Part shown: positions 19,809 through 28,229 of the stretch, in pieces
How the letters are laid out: the number at the start of each line of letters is the position of its first letter
Numbering within the stretch: the first letter of the stretch is position 1
DNA from: Burkholderiales bacterium
Lineage (GTDB): Bacteria; Pseudomonadota; Gammaproteobacteria; Burkholderiales; Burkholderiaceae_C
Assembly (NCBI GenBank): GCA_028868825.1
Contig: JAGWTU010000002.1
Coordinates: 124,001-188,000, forward strand
Length of the DNA stretch: 64,000 nt
Direction: 5' to 3'
Notes under the pieces: model-generated
Database searches by the model: none
The model's input: the letters and a program-made list of their open reading frames with translations, nothing else
Told to the model about the DNA's origin: nothing
Position numbers and translations under genes: made by a program

Positions 19809-22451
19809 TCAATGGACCAGTTGGGCCGCGTCGGCGCGACCGACGCCGGCGGGCGACCGGACGGCGGCCTGCGCCGCGCCACGCAGCAGGCGGTCCGCGG
19901 CCTCGACCGCCAGCGGTCGCGAGAGGTAGAACCCCTGCCCGAAGCCGCAGCCGAGTTCGCGCAGGAGTTCGAGCTGGGCCTCGGTCTCGATGCCCTCGGC
20001 GATGACCTGCTTGCCCAGCAGCGAGGCGAGCAGCACGATGGCCTTGATCACCGCCGCCTCGTTGGACCCGGCGCGCAGGTTGCGCACGAAGGACATGTCG
20101 ATCTTCAGGCTGTCGATGGGCAGCACCGCGAGGTGGCTCAGCGACGAATAGCCGGTGCCGAAGTCGTCGATGCTCAGCCCCACGCCGAGTTGGCGCAGCG
20201 CCTTCAGCGTGCTCATTGCCGCCTCCAGCTGGGCCATCAGGATGTTCTCGGTGAGTTCGATGACGAGCTGGCGCGGCGCCACCGCCGCGGCCGCCAGCGC
20301 GGCGCGCACGCGGGGGACGAATTCGGGGTCGGCGACGTCGCGCGCCGCGACGTTGACATGCACCGTCAGCTCCGAGGCGCCGGGGTGCGCGGCGCGCCAC
20401 CGATGCAGATGGCGGCAGGCGTCGCCGATGACGTGGTCGGTGAGCTGGGTGATGAGGCCCGACTCCTCGGCGATCGGCACGAAGGTGCCGGGGCTGATCG
20501 GGCCGAGCTCGTCGTGGGTCCAGCGCGAGAGCGCCTCGAAGCCCACCAGGGCGCGCGTGACGAGGTCGTAGATCGGCTGGTAGGCGACCGCCGTCGAGCG
20601 CTGCGCCAGCGCCAGGCGCAGGTCGCCCTCGAGCCGCAGGCGCTGCTTGACCTCGGTGTGCAGGCCGACGTCGAAGATCGCGAAACGCGATTTGCCGTCG
20701 CCCTTGGCGCGGTACATCGCGATGTCGGCATCGCGCAGCATGTCCTCGGGTCGCGTGTAGCCGATCGAGCTGAAGGTGATGCCGATGCTGGCGCTGGCGG
20801 TGATCTCCATCGACGCCAGCTGCAGCGGTTCGGCCAGCGTCGCGAGCAGCCGCTCGGCGAGGTCGACGGCGTCGCCGTCGCGGTCCAGGCAGGTCGCGAG
20901 GATGGCGAACTCGTCGCCGCCCAGCCGTGCCAGCAGGTCGCTCTTGCGCAGCGCGCGCGACAGCCGCCGCGCCGCGGCGACGAGGAATTCGTCGCCGACC
21001 GAGTGCCCCTTGCTGTCGTTGATCAGCTTGAAGCGGTCGAAGTCGAGGAAGAGCACGGCGAACGACAGGCGCGGATCGTCGCGCGCCAGCTCGATCGCCT
21101 GGCTCAGCGACTCGTGGAAGCGCTCGCGGTTGGCCAGTCCGGTGAGCTTGTCGTGGAAGGCGCGGTGATGCAGTTCGAGCTCGGCGCGGTGGCGCGCCGT
21201 GAGGTCCTGCACCTGCAGGATCACGCCGGGCCCGTTGCCCGGCGATTCGGCGAACAGGCTGCAGCTGATGCCGACCCAGATCCCGATGCCGTCGGGTCGG
21301 CGGCAGCCGATCTCGTTGGTGTGCGCGGCCCCCGATGCCGTGCCCGCCCCGTCCAGCGCCGCGCGCAGCCGCGCCTGGTCGCCGGCGTCGACGAAATCGG
21401 CGAACGGCCGACCCTCGAGGTCGGTGGGTCCGCAGCCCAGCAGCTGGCGCAGCGCCGGGTTCGCCTGGTGGACGAGGCCTTCGCGCGAGACCAGCGCCAT
21501 GCCGATCGAGGCGTAGGTGAAGGCGCTCTGGAAGCGGTGCTCCGAGGTCTCGAGCTCGCGCAGATGCTGGCTGGCCTGCTCGGCGGCCTGGTGGTGCGCG
21601 AGCTGCAGCGCCAGCGTCGCCTCGCGTTCGAGCGCGAGCGCGGCGGCGCGCCGGGCGCCTTCCTCGGCCTGCTGCTGGCGGGCGAAATAATGCAGCGTCG
21701 TCAGCAGCAGGCCGAGCATCGGCAGCGCCGTCAGCATCACGCCCAGGCCGGCGACGCGCTGGGTGACGAAGAGCAGCGCGGCCAGCGCCGAGGCCACGAC
21801 GCTGGCCGCGCCGACCCAGCCGAAGACGCTGGCGAAGTCCAGCAGCACCAGCCGCTCGTTGCGCTTGAGCCGGGCCACCGTCGACATCAGCACCGCCGTG
21901 CAGGCGCTGTAGCCGGCACCGAAGGCCATCGCCGCGAACACCAGCAGCGCCGCGTCGTCGCTGCCCTGGTTGCCGAAGCGGCGCGTGATCGCATGCAGGC
22001 CATGACCGCACAGCGTCATCGCGAAGGCCGCGATCGCCGTCGTGCCCAGCCGCGTCGTCCAGCGCCGCGAGCTGCGGCACGACGAGGCCAGCGCCTCGCA
22101 GGTCGCCGCCAGGCAGCCGGCGGCCGGCCCGTGCATCAGCAGCAGCAGCACGGTGAAGAGATCGCCGATCGAGAACACCTGGTTGGTGCGCGGGATCTTC
22201 AGCGGCACCAGCGCGACGAGCAGCGCCAGCAGTGAACCAAAGCCGATCTGGACGAGCGCCGCCGGCGGCAGCCTCGACAGCTGGGCGAGGGCGACGGCGA
22301 GCGACGCGGCGCCGAGCGCCACCATGAGCCACCAGTAGACGGTGGCGCGCCGGTTGTAGTCCGGCATCAGTGCCGCATGCAGACGCTGCCAGCCTCGGGC
22401 TCCGAGGGGGGCACTGCCGGTCAGGGACCTTGCGTCTGCGGACATCGTCAT
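19809..22451 (-). CDS. Membrane sensor PAS-GGDEF-EAL protein (first of tandem pair)
   Basis: This 880-residue paralogue of the next gene shares domain order and extensive sequence similarity. The membrane region starts with the motif PDYNRRATVYWWL and spans about residues 28-265, followed by PAS, GGDEF and EAL. The GGDEF site is RLGGDEFAIL with RKSD as the inhibitory site; the EAL site has GFEALSRW, ELTENILM, IDDFGTGYSS and EGIET. Both enzyme activities appear possible. The start could be ATG 22451 or the second ATG two codons later. The tandem arrangement indicates duplication followed by divergence, mostly in the sensor half. Confidence 0.88.
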   Translation of the reverse strand: MTMSADARSLTGSAPLGARGWQRLHAALMPDYNRRATVYWWLMVALGAASLAVALAQLSRLPPAALVQIGFGSLLALLVALVPLKIPRTNQVFSIGDLFTVLLLLMHGPAAGCLAATCEALASSCRSSRRWTTRLGTTAIAAFAMTLCGHGLHAITRRFGNQGSDDAALLVFAAMAFGAGYSACTAVLMSTVARLKRNERLVLLDFASVFGWVGAASVVASALAALLFVTQRVAGLGVMLTALPMLGLLLTTLHYFARQQQAEEGARRAAALALEREATLALQLAHHQAAEQASQHLRELETSEHRFQSAFTYASIGMALVSREGLVHQANPALRQLLGCGPTDLEGRPFADFVDAGDQARLRAALDGAGTASGAAHTNEIGCRRPDGIGIWVGISCSLFAESPGNGPGVILQVQDLTARHRAELELHHRAFHDKLTGLANRERFHESLSQAIELARDDPRLSFAVLFLDFDRFKLINDSKGHSVGDEFLVAAARRLSRALRKSDLLARLGGDEFAILATCLDRDGDAVDLAERLLATLAEPLQLASMEITASASIGITFSSIGYTRPEDMLRDADIAMYRAKGDGKSRFAIFDVGLHTEVKQRLRLEGDLRLALAQRSTAVAYQPIYDLVTRALVGFEALSRWTHDELGPISPGTFVPIAEESGLITQLTDHVIGDACRHLHRWRAAHPGASELTVHVNVAARDVADPEFVPRVRAALAAAAVAPRQLVIELTENILMAQLEAAMSTLKALRQLGVGLSIDDFGTGYSSLSHLAVLPIDSLKIDMSFVRNLRAGSNEAAVIKAIVLLASLLGKQVIAEGIETEAQLELLRELGCGFGQGFYLSRPLAVEAADRLLRGAAQAAVRSPAGVGRADAAQLVH

Positions 22452-22510
22452 CCCGGTTGTTCGAACTGCACCCCAGCGTCCGCGCCCTCGCCGCGGGTGC
22501 GTGGGGCGCG

Positions 22511-24823
22511 CTAGGGTTCTCCCAGCACCGTCGTCTCGGCCATCGTGATCCCTTCGGCCATCGTCATGCCCTCGGCCATCGTGATGCCTTCGGCCATCGT
22601 GATGCCCTCGGCCATCGTGATGCCCTCAGCCATCGTGATGCCCTCGGCCATCGTGATGCCCTGCGACATCACGACGCCCTGGGCCAGCGTCGATCCGCTG
22701 CCGGACATCAACCACGCCGAGAGCAACGACGACGGCGTGAACGCCCCGGTCTTGCCGAGCCAGGAGCTCGATCCGACCAGCGAGTCCGCAAGCACCACGC
22801 CCGTAGTGATCAGCGCCTGGCTGTACATCGGCGTTTCGACGACGGACTTGACGAAGGTATTGGCCGCGACACCGCTGGCGGCGGGCCAGTAAGTCACGGT
22901 GGCGACGCGACCGAGGCCGCGGACCCACCACAGCGCCGGGTTGTAGATCGGCTGATACGCCGACAACAGCGCCTGCCCGGAGGCGATATGGCTGCCGCCG
23001 ACGGTCACCAGCAGGCCCCAGGGCACGGTCAGTCCGGTGATCGTCGACGCCTGCACGCTGGGCAACGAGCCGCTGCTGGCGGTCGTCGTCTTGCTGGTGG
23101 TCGCCAGCGTCGACTGGATGCCGAGCGAGGTCGCCAGCATCGAGGCGCCAGGGGCGAGGGTGCCGGCGGCGATGGCGGTCGCCAGGTCGGTGCGCAGCGA
23201 GCGCGCCAGTGCGACCGCGCCGTCGGCATTCACGAGTCCCGCGCCCTGTTCGACGAGGCTGTAGCCGGCCAGCGGCTGCGCCGAGTACTGCAGGATGGCC
23301 TTGACCAGCGGCGGCGTGAGGCCGGGATTGGCCTGCAGCAGCAGCGCCACGGTGCCGGCCACCGCGGGCGCGGCGACCGAGGTGCCGGAGAGGTACTTCA
23401 GGCCCTGGTTGGCCGGCTGCGCCGTGCCGCCGAGGCCGGCGACGAGCGCCGGATAGCCCATCGCCAGCGCATCGAGCTGGCCGGCGACGGTCGCCGCGGC
23501 GCCGAGCACCTTGTTGCCCGGCGCGACGAGGTCGGGCTTGAGCAGGTTGTCGGGCTGGTGCGCGCCATCGGCGTCGAAGTTGCCGCCCAGCGTCGGTCCG
23601 CGCGAGCTGAAGCGATTGACCGTGTCGTCGGCGCGCGACGGCGTGGCCCTGGGGTTGGCCGAGCCGACGGTGATCACCGTCGGGTCGTTGCCCGGCGCCG
23701 CGATCGTGCCGTAGGTCGCGACGCCGGCCGCATCGAGGCCGTAGTTGCCGGCCGCGACGACGACCGTGATGCCGGCCGCGGTGGCGGCGCGAACGGCGCG
23801 ACAGATCGGGTCGGTCAGGTAGCTCTCGGTCGAATTCGCCGCCAGGCTGACGTTGAGGACGCGGATGTTGTACTGGCGGGCGTGGAACAGCACCCAGTCG
23901 ATGCCGGCGAGCGCGTCGCCGAGGGCACCGGTGCCCGCCTTGTCCAGCACCTTGACGTCGTAGAGCGTGGAGTTCGGTGCGACGCCGGTTGCATCGGGGC
24001 TGCGGAACGCGCCGCGACCGGCGATCACGCTGGCGACATGGCTGCCGTGGCCGTAGACGTCGGGCGCCGGATTCCTGGCGGTGCTGATCGTCGCTTCGTA
24101 GCTCCTCCGTGCGGCGCTGCCCGGGGCCAGCGAGCTCGACAGGTCGACGCCCGGTGTCCAGACGCGGGTGACTTCCTTCTGCACCAGCTGCCCGGCATCG
24201 CCGACGGTCTGCATATTGACGCCGAGCGCGACGCGGCTGCTGCGGCCGTCGGCGCTGAGCATCGACGCGTGGACCGGCGAGATGCCCGAATCGAGCACCG
24301 CGACGCCGACGCCGCTGCCGTCGAGCCCCGTGTAGCCGCTGCTCGTGTAGGTGCGCGGACTGCGCGTGCTGCCGGTGACGCTGCCGGTGCTCGTCTCGAC
24401 GAGGCTGGCGGTGCGCGCCGTGTAGCGATTGGGCGATACGCTGGTGACATCGGCGCGCGCGGCGATCGTCGCCACCGCCGACGACGGCAGCATCACGAGG
24501 AGCGCCGAGACCGCGTAGTAGCGCGCGTAGACCGAGCCGCCCGCGGCCAGCACGGCGCTGCGCAGCGCCGTCATCTCGACATCGCTCGAATTGCTGACCA
24601 CCACGGCCTTGACCATCGGCACGCCGTTGATCAGACGGGCCCAGTTGCGGGCCGGCGCCTGGGTCCCGGCCGCCACGGCGGTGGCCAGGTCGTCGGCGAT
24701 CTTGTCCTTGGCCTGCGCAGCGACTGGCGCGAGTCCGGCTGCCGCCAGCGCGATCAGCAGCGCCGCGCTTCCCAGACTTTGCGAGCGGGCGACGACGGCC
24801 CTGAACCTGATGTTGAAGTTCAT
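22511..24823 (-). CDS. Secreted S8 (subtilisin-like) serine peptidase with hexapeptide tail
   Basis: This 770-residue protein has a Sec signal peptide (basic start, hydrophobic 17-37, cleavage near AAQA), an inhibitor-I9-like prodomain (about 40-135), and a subtilase domain with D178 (VAVLDSG), H259 (YGHGSH), N360 (AAGN) and S482 (LSGTSVAAP). A ~230-residue region follows. The protein ends in seven G-[IM]-T-M-A-E units (722-763) and the end GEP. The catalytic set is complete, so it is probably an active extracellular protease. No autotransporter barrel, PEP-CTERM or sortase signal is seen; the tail may handle secretion, anchoring or assembly. It lies 83 bp downstream of a paralogue and is probably co-transcribed. 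Confidence 0.9.
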   Translation of the reverse strand: MNFNIRFRAVVARSQSLGSAALLIALAAAGLAPVAAQAKDKIADDLATAVAAGTQAPARNWARLINGVPMVKAVVVSNSSDVEMTALRSAVLAAGGSVYARYYAVSALLVMLPSSAVATIAARADVTSVSPNRYTARTASLVETSTGSVTGSTRSPRTYTSSGYTGLDGSGVGVAVLDSGISPVHASMLSADGRSSRVALGVNMQTVGDAGQLVQKEVTRVWTPGVDLSSSLAPGSAARRSYEATISTARNPAPDVYGHGSHVASVIAGRGAFRSPDATGVAPNSTLYDVKVLDKAGTGALGDALAGIDWVLFHARQYNIRVLNVSLAANSTESYLTDPICRAVRAATAAGITVVVAAGNYGLDAAGVATYGTIAAPGNDPTVITVGSANPRATPSRADDTVNRFSSRGPTLGGNFDADGAHQPDNLLKPDLVAPGNKVLGAAATVAGQLDALAMGYPALVAGLGGTAQPANQGLKYLSGTSVAAPAVAGTVALLLQANPGLTPPLVKAILQYSAQPLAGYSLVEQGAGLVNADGAVALARSLRTDLATAIAAGTLAPGASMLATSLGIQSTLATTSKTTTASSGSLPSVQASTITGLTVPWGLLVTVGGSHIASGQALLSAYQPIYNPALWWVRGLGRVATVTYWPAASGVAANTFVKSVVETPMYSQALITTGVVLADSLVGSSSWLGKTGAFTPSSLLSAWLMSGSGSTLAQGVVMSQGITMAEGITMAEGITMAEGITMAEGITMAEGMTMAEGITMAETTVLGEP
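22535..22660 (-). repeat. Seven 18-bp tandem repeats encoding G-[IM]-T-M-A-E
   Basis: The seven in-frame 18-bp units at the 3' end of the peptidase gene are nearly identical at DNA level, so copy number can change by slippage without shifting frame. They are coding repeats with no spacers, not a CRISPR array. Confidence 0.9.
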
Positions 24824-24906
24824 CCTGGATTCCTTGATTGCGGTCGGCGCGATGGCGCCGGTCGGCCGTCGGGGCGGCCGGGTTCGATGCGCGATCTGTC
24901 CCGCGT

Positions 24907-27159
24907 TCAGGGTTCGCCGCGCACGGCACCTTCGCTGAGGACCAGGCCCTCGCTGAGCACGAGACCTTCACTGAGCACCAGGCCTTCGCTGAGGACCAGG
25001 CCTTCGCTGAGCACGAGACCCTCGCTCAGCACGAGACCTTCGCTGAGCACGAGGCCCTGGCTGACGGCATAGCCGAGTTGCAGCGCCTTGCCGCTGGACA
25101 GCCAGGACGACAGCAGCGCCGTCGGCATGAAGACGCCCGTGTGTCCGACGAGCGAACTGGTGCCCGCCAGCGCGTCGCCCGAGACGACGCCCGGCGTGAC
25201 CAGCGTCTGGTTCGAGATCGCGGTGTCGGTGAACGACTGCACGTAGGTGTTCGGCGTGATCCCGGTACCCGACCAGTACACCGGCCGGCGCATGCGCGCC
25301 ACGCCGCCGGCCCAGGTGATGCGCGGATCGAAGATCGGCTGGTAGCCGTACATCAGCGTGGTGCCGTCGACGACATGGTTGCCGCCGACGACGACGATGC
25401 GCGACCAGTTGAAAGGCGTCGCCGCGACGGTCGAGGCGGCGACGATGGCCGGCACGTTGGCGATGAGCATGCTGTCGCCAGGCAGGATCGTGCCGGCCGC
25501 GATCGCGGTGGCCAGATCGGGACGGATGATCTTGGCGATCTGCACCGCGCCATCGACATTGAGCACGCCGGCGCCCTGCTCGAGCAGGTCGTAGCCGGCC
25601 AGCGGCTGCGCCGTGCCCTGCAGGATGGCCTTGATCACCGGCGGCGTCAGCCCCGGATTGGCCTGCAGCATCAGCGCCGCGGCGCCGGCCACGGCGGGTG
25701 CCGCGATCGAGGTCCCGCTCAGCAGCATCTGGGTCTGGTCGAGGTAGGCGGTGATGCCCAGCGGCGTGACCAGCGTGCTGCCGAAGGTGCCGGCCAGCAC
25801 GTTCCAGGTCAGCCCCGTCGACGCCGTGGCGGCGGCACCGACCACCTTGTTGCCCGGCGCGACGAGGTCGGGCTTGATGATGTTGTCGTACTGCGTGACG
25901 CCGGCGGCATCGACGTAGCCGCTGCGCGTCGGGCCGCGCGAGCTGAAGAGGTCGACCGTGTCGTCGCCGCGCCCCGACGTGCCGTGCATGTTGACGGCGC
26001 CCACGGTGATCACCGAGGGATCGTTGCCCGGCGAGCCGATGCGGCCGTAGACCTCCTGCGCCGACAGGTTGAGCCCGAAGTTGCCGGCGGCGACGACGAC
26101 GGTGATGCCGGCCGCGGTGGCGCTGCGCACGGCCACGCACAGCGGGTCGGTCTGCCACGACTCGGTGGACTGCGCCGCCAGGCTCAGGTTCATGACCCGG
26201 ATGTTGTATTCCTTGGCGTGGAAGATCACCCACTGGATGCCTTCGAGCGCGTCGCTGACGGTGCCCAGGCCGGTCGAGCTCAGGACCTTGACGTCGTAGA
26301 TATTGGCGTTCGGCGCGACGCCGTTGATGTCCTGCGCATTCGACGCGTTGGGCGCGAAATAGCGGCCCGCGGCGATCGAGGCGACATGGGTGCCATGGCC
26401 GTAGGCGTCCTGCGTCACCGCGCTGTCGTTGGCGATCGCGGCCTCGTAGGTGGCCAGCGCCGTCGACCCGGGCTGCAGCGAGCTGCTGCCGGCCACGCCG
26501 GTGGACCAGTTGGCCAGGCTCGCGTTGAGCATGTTGACGTTGCGCTTGACGCGCGAACCGCCGGCCGGGCTGTTGAAGCTCGCGTGGGCGCGCATCACGC
26601 CGGAATCGAGGATGGCGATGCCGACACCGCTGCCGTCGTAGCCGCTGTAGCTGGACTTCGTCACATAGGTGCGCACATCCGGCCCGTTGGCGCCGGTGAC
26701 GGTCTCGATCGTGCTCGCCGTGCGTTGCGTCTGCCGGTTGGGCGAGACGCTGACGACGTCGCTGCGCTGGGTCAGCGCGGCGACATCGGCGGCCTTGACC
26801 TGGACCGTCATCGCATGCACCGCCGGGTGCACCGCATGCACCGAGCCGCCGAGGCCGATGACGAAAGCGCGCAGGTCCTTCATCATCGGATCGCTCGAAT
26901 TGGAGACGACGATGACCTGCACCTGCGGCACGCCGCCGACGACACGCGACCAGCGCGCGCCGGAGCGGCCGGGCGTGCGGATCTCGTCACCCAGGTCGGC
27001 GGCGAGCTTGCCGTGCCGCTGCGGGCCTTGCGACTGGCCATGCGCCAGGCGCAGGCCGAATCCGGGAGAGAACAGCGCGGCGCAGAGGGCCGCGGTGAGG
27101 GCCACCGCCGCGAGCCTGCGGCGTTCGATCAGGACGACGAAACGGGTCGCCATGTGCAT
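24907..27159 (-). CDS. Secreted S8 (subtilisin-like) serine peptidase with hexapeptide tail, paralogue
   Basis: This 750-residue protein starts at the ATG at 27159, which has an AGGGGAA ribosome site 5 nt upstream; the longer frame from 27249 adds a non-signal-like extension. It has a signal peptide (basic 5-15, hydrophobic 16-37), I9-like prodomain, and subtilase catalytic residues D185, H255 (YGHGTH), N360 and S484 (LSGTSIAAP). The C-terminus carries seven exact G-L-V-L-S-E units (702-743) and ends GAVRGEP. It is clearly homologous to the gene downstream along its length, yet the tail unit differs while copy number is the same. It is probably an active extracellular protease; its substrate is unknown. 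Confidence 0.9.
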   Translation of the reverse strand: MHMATRFVVLIERRRLAAVALTAALCAALFSPGFGLRLAHGQSQGPQRHGKLAADLGDEIRTPGRSGARWSRVVGGVPQVQVIVVSNSSDPMMKDLRAFVIGLGGSVHAVHPAVHAMTVQVKAADVAALTQRSDVVSVSPNRQTQRTASTIETVTGANGPDVRTYVTKSSYSGYDGSGVGIAILDSGVMRAHASFNSPAGGSRVKRNVNMLNASLANWSTGVAGSSSLQPGSTALATYEAAIANDSAVTQDAYGHGTHVASIAAGRYFAPNASNAQDINGVAPNANIYDVKVLSSTGLGTVSDALEGIQWVIFHAKEYNIRVMNLSLAAQSTESWQTDPLCVAVRSATAAGITVVVAAGNFGLNLSAQEVYGRIGSPGNDPSVITVGAVNMHGTSGRGDDTVDLFSSRGPTRSGYVDAAGVTQYDNIIKPDLVAPGNKVVGAAATASTGLTWNVLAGTFGSTLVTPLGITAYLDQTQMLLSGTSIAAPAVAGAAALMLQANPGLTPPVIKAILQGTAQPLAGYDLLEQGAGVLNVDGAVQIAKIIRPDLATAIAAGTILPGDSMLIANVPAIVAASTVAATPFNWSRIVVVGGNHVVDGTTLMYGYQPIFDPRITWAGGVARMRRPVYWSGTGITPNTYVQSFTDTAISNQTLVTPGVVSGDALAGTSSLVGHTGVFMPTALLSSWLSSGKALQLGYAVSQGLVLSEGLVLSEGLVLSEGLVLSEGLVLSEGLVLSEGLVLSEGAVRGEP
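24931..25056 (-). repeat. Seven 18-bp tandem repeats encoding G-L-V-L-S-E
   Basis: Seven consecutive 18-bp units encode identical hexapeptides with a few synonymous differences between units. Retention of peptide sequence despite silent changes suggests selection on the protein rather than very recent slippage alone. Confidence 0.9.
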
Positions 27160-27616
27160 ATCAGTTCCCCTGGGTGGCGAGGGACGCGGCCGGACATCGG
27201 CCACGCAAAATGTTGGATCTCTCCGCTGCCGCGACTGGCCTTCGACCACCCTCGCGTCCGAACCGACCTACAGCTGACTTTGCGCCACCCCTGTATTTCG
27301 GTATGGGTCCATTTTGCAGTTCTTTTCTTCTCGTAACCACTGATGCGCAATGGTTAAGCGGGGGCCCGCGTGTCGCTTGTCACGAGTTCAAAGCGGCTGG
27401 CGAGGGCTCTCACGCCTCCCAGTCGAAGCGCGCGACAGCGGCGCCGCGCGCCATGCCGGCGCGGCACGAACACCGCGCCTGCGGCGCCGATCGTGGCGGA
27501 ATTCGTGAATTTCGAGACGCCGCTCTACCTCGGCGGGTTGCTTTTGCTGCGCTGCAGCACTACTCTAGGGTAAACCCTGAGTCGCTATCCGTACGCAGGG
27601 CCTACGAGGTCACACC
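27160..27616. other. Intergenic promoter region, no gene seen
   Basis: This 457-bp gap between the divergent peptidase and DUF3563 genes is visibly less GC-rich than its surroundings. It contains an inverted repeat TAACCA/TGGTTA at 27334-27339 and 27351-27356, a candidate operator for the peptidase operon, and the 12-bp palindrome at 27567-27578. I find no convincing coding frame or RNA gene. Confidence 0.55.
27567..27578 (+). promoter_or_regulatory. Palindromic motif AGGGTAAACCCT upstream of the DUF3563 gene
   Basis: This 12-bp dyad, broken only at its central AA, lies 38 bp before the DUF3563 start. A one-mismatch version lies upstream of the HD-GYP gene at 8452-8463 with the same 6-nt spacing to a -10-like hexamer. 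It could be an activator or repressor site overlapping the -35 region. Confidence 0.4.
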
Positions 27617-27775
27617 ATGTCCAAGTTATTCGAAATGCTCAAATCGCTGATCCCTGCCGTCGACCCCGACGAGGCCTATCTGGCCGAATCGGCCGACGTT
27701 TACGAACTCGAGCGCCGCATCGAGGAGCTCGACCGCCGCCGCGGCGACCCGGCCCAGCCGGGCGTCTGGCATTGA
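27617..27775 (+). CDS. DUF3563 family small protein
   Basis: This 52-residue protein has an N-terminal amphipathic segment (MSKLFEMLKSLIP) and the family core DEAYLAESADVYELERRIEELDRR, a charged helix. It matches the DUF3563 pattern common in Burkholderiales. Function is unknown; the size and charge suggest a regulatory or membrane-surface peptide. It is probably transcribed with the next small gene 10 bp downstream. Confidence 0.8.
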   Translation: MSKLFEMLKSLIPAVDPDEAYLAESADVYELERRIEELDRRRGDPAQPGVWH

Positions 27776-27785
27776 GGGGTCGACG

Positions 27786-27986
27786 ATGATGAACGGCGCC
27801 CAGAACCCCGCTGCCACGCTGACGCGCGGTCTGTGCACCCTGCCCTTCGACGCCGCCCGTGATCAGCGCGCCGCCGCGGTGCACGCGGGCCTGCTGAAGC
27901 CGTCGATGCTCGCCGACAGGGAGTTCACGCGCGCCCTCGACGCGCTCGAGCATTGGATGCTCGGGCCGCTGGCGCGGCACAACTGA
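27786..27986 (+). CDS. Hypothetical small protein
   Basis: I do not recognise this 66-residue protein. A good ribosome site (GAGGGG) precedes tandem ATGs at 27786 and 27789. The sequence has no signal peptide or membrane helix; the C-terminal half (REFTRALDALEHWMLGPL) would form an amphipathic helix. It lies 10 bp after the DUF3563 gene on the same strand, so a two-gene operon is likely. Codon use fits the neighbours. Confidence 0.55.
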   Translation: MMNGAQNPAATLTRGLCTLPFDAARDQRAAAVHAGLLKPSMLADREFTRALDALEHWMLGPLARHN

Positions 27987-28229
27987 GACCGCGCCGGGGC
28001 GGCGCTCGACGCCCCTCGAGCGACCCATCGGATGGGATGTGTTTCGACGCGGATCGCGCCCGTGAACTGCGACACGTCGACCCTCCGGGATCGGGGGGAT
28101 GCCGTCGCAGCGGCCCTGCGCGACGAATGGTTACATTGCGATTGAGGCCGTCGGGACCGGCCGGGCGGGAACCCCTTCGTCGGCGATGTCGCCGCCGCGG
28201 TCGACGACTACCGGGACATCCCGGCGCCG

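Noticed and set aside
17203-22332. A 1,709-codon minus-strand open frame spanning both GGDEF-EAL genes
   Set aside because: Its N-terminal 840 codons are an out-of-frame, Arg/Ala-rich reading of the upstream paralogue; only the C-terminal part is real. High GC makes long spurious frames common here.
22535-25056. Regular short repeats resembling a CRISPR array
   Set aside because: The units are contiguous, 18 bp long, in frame in two peptidase genes, and have no spacers; no cas genes are near.
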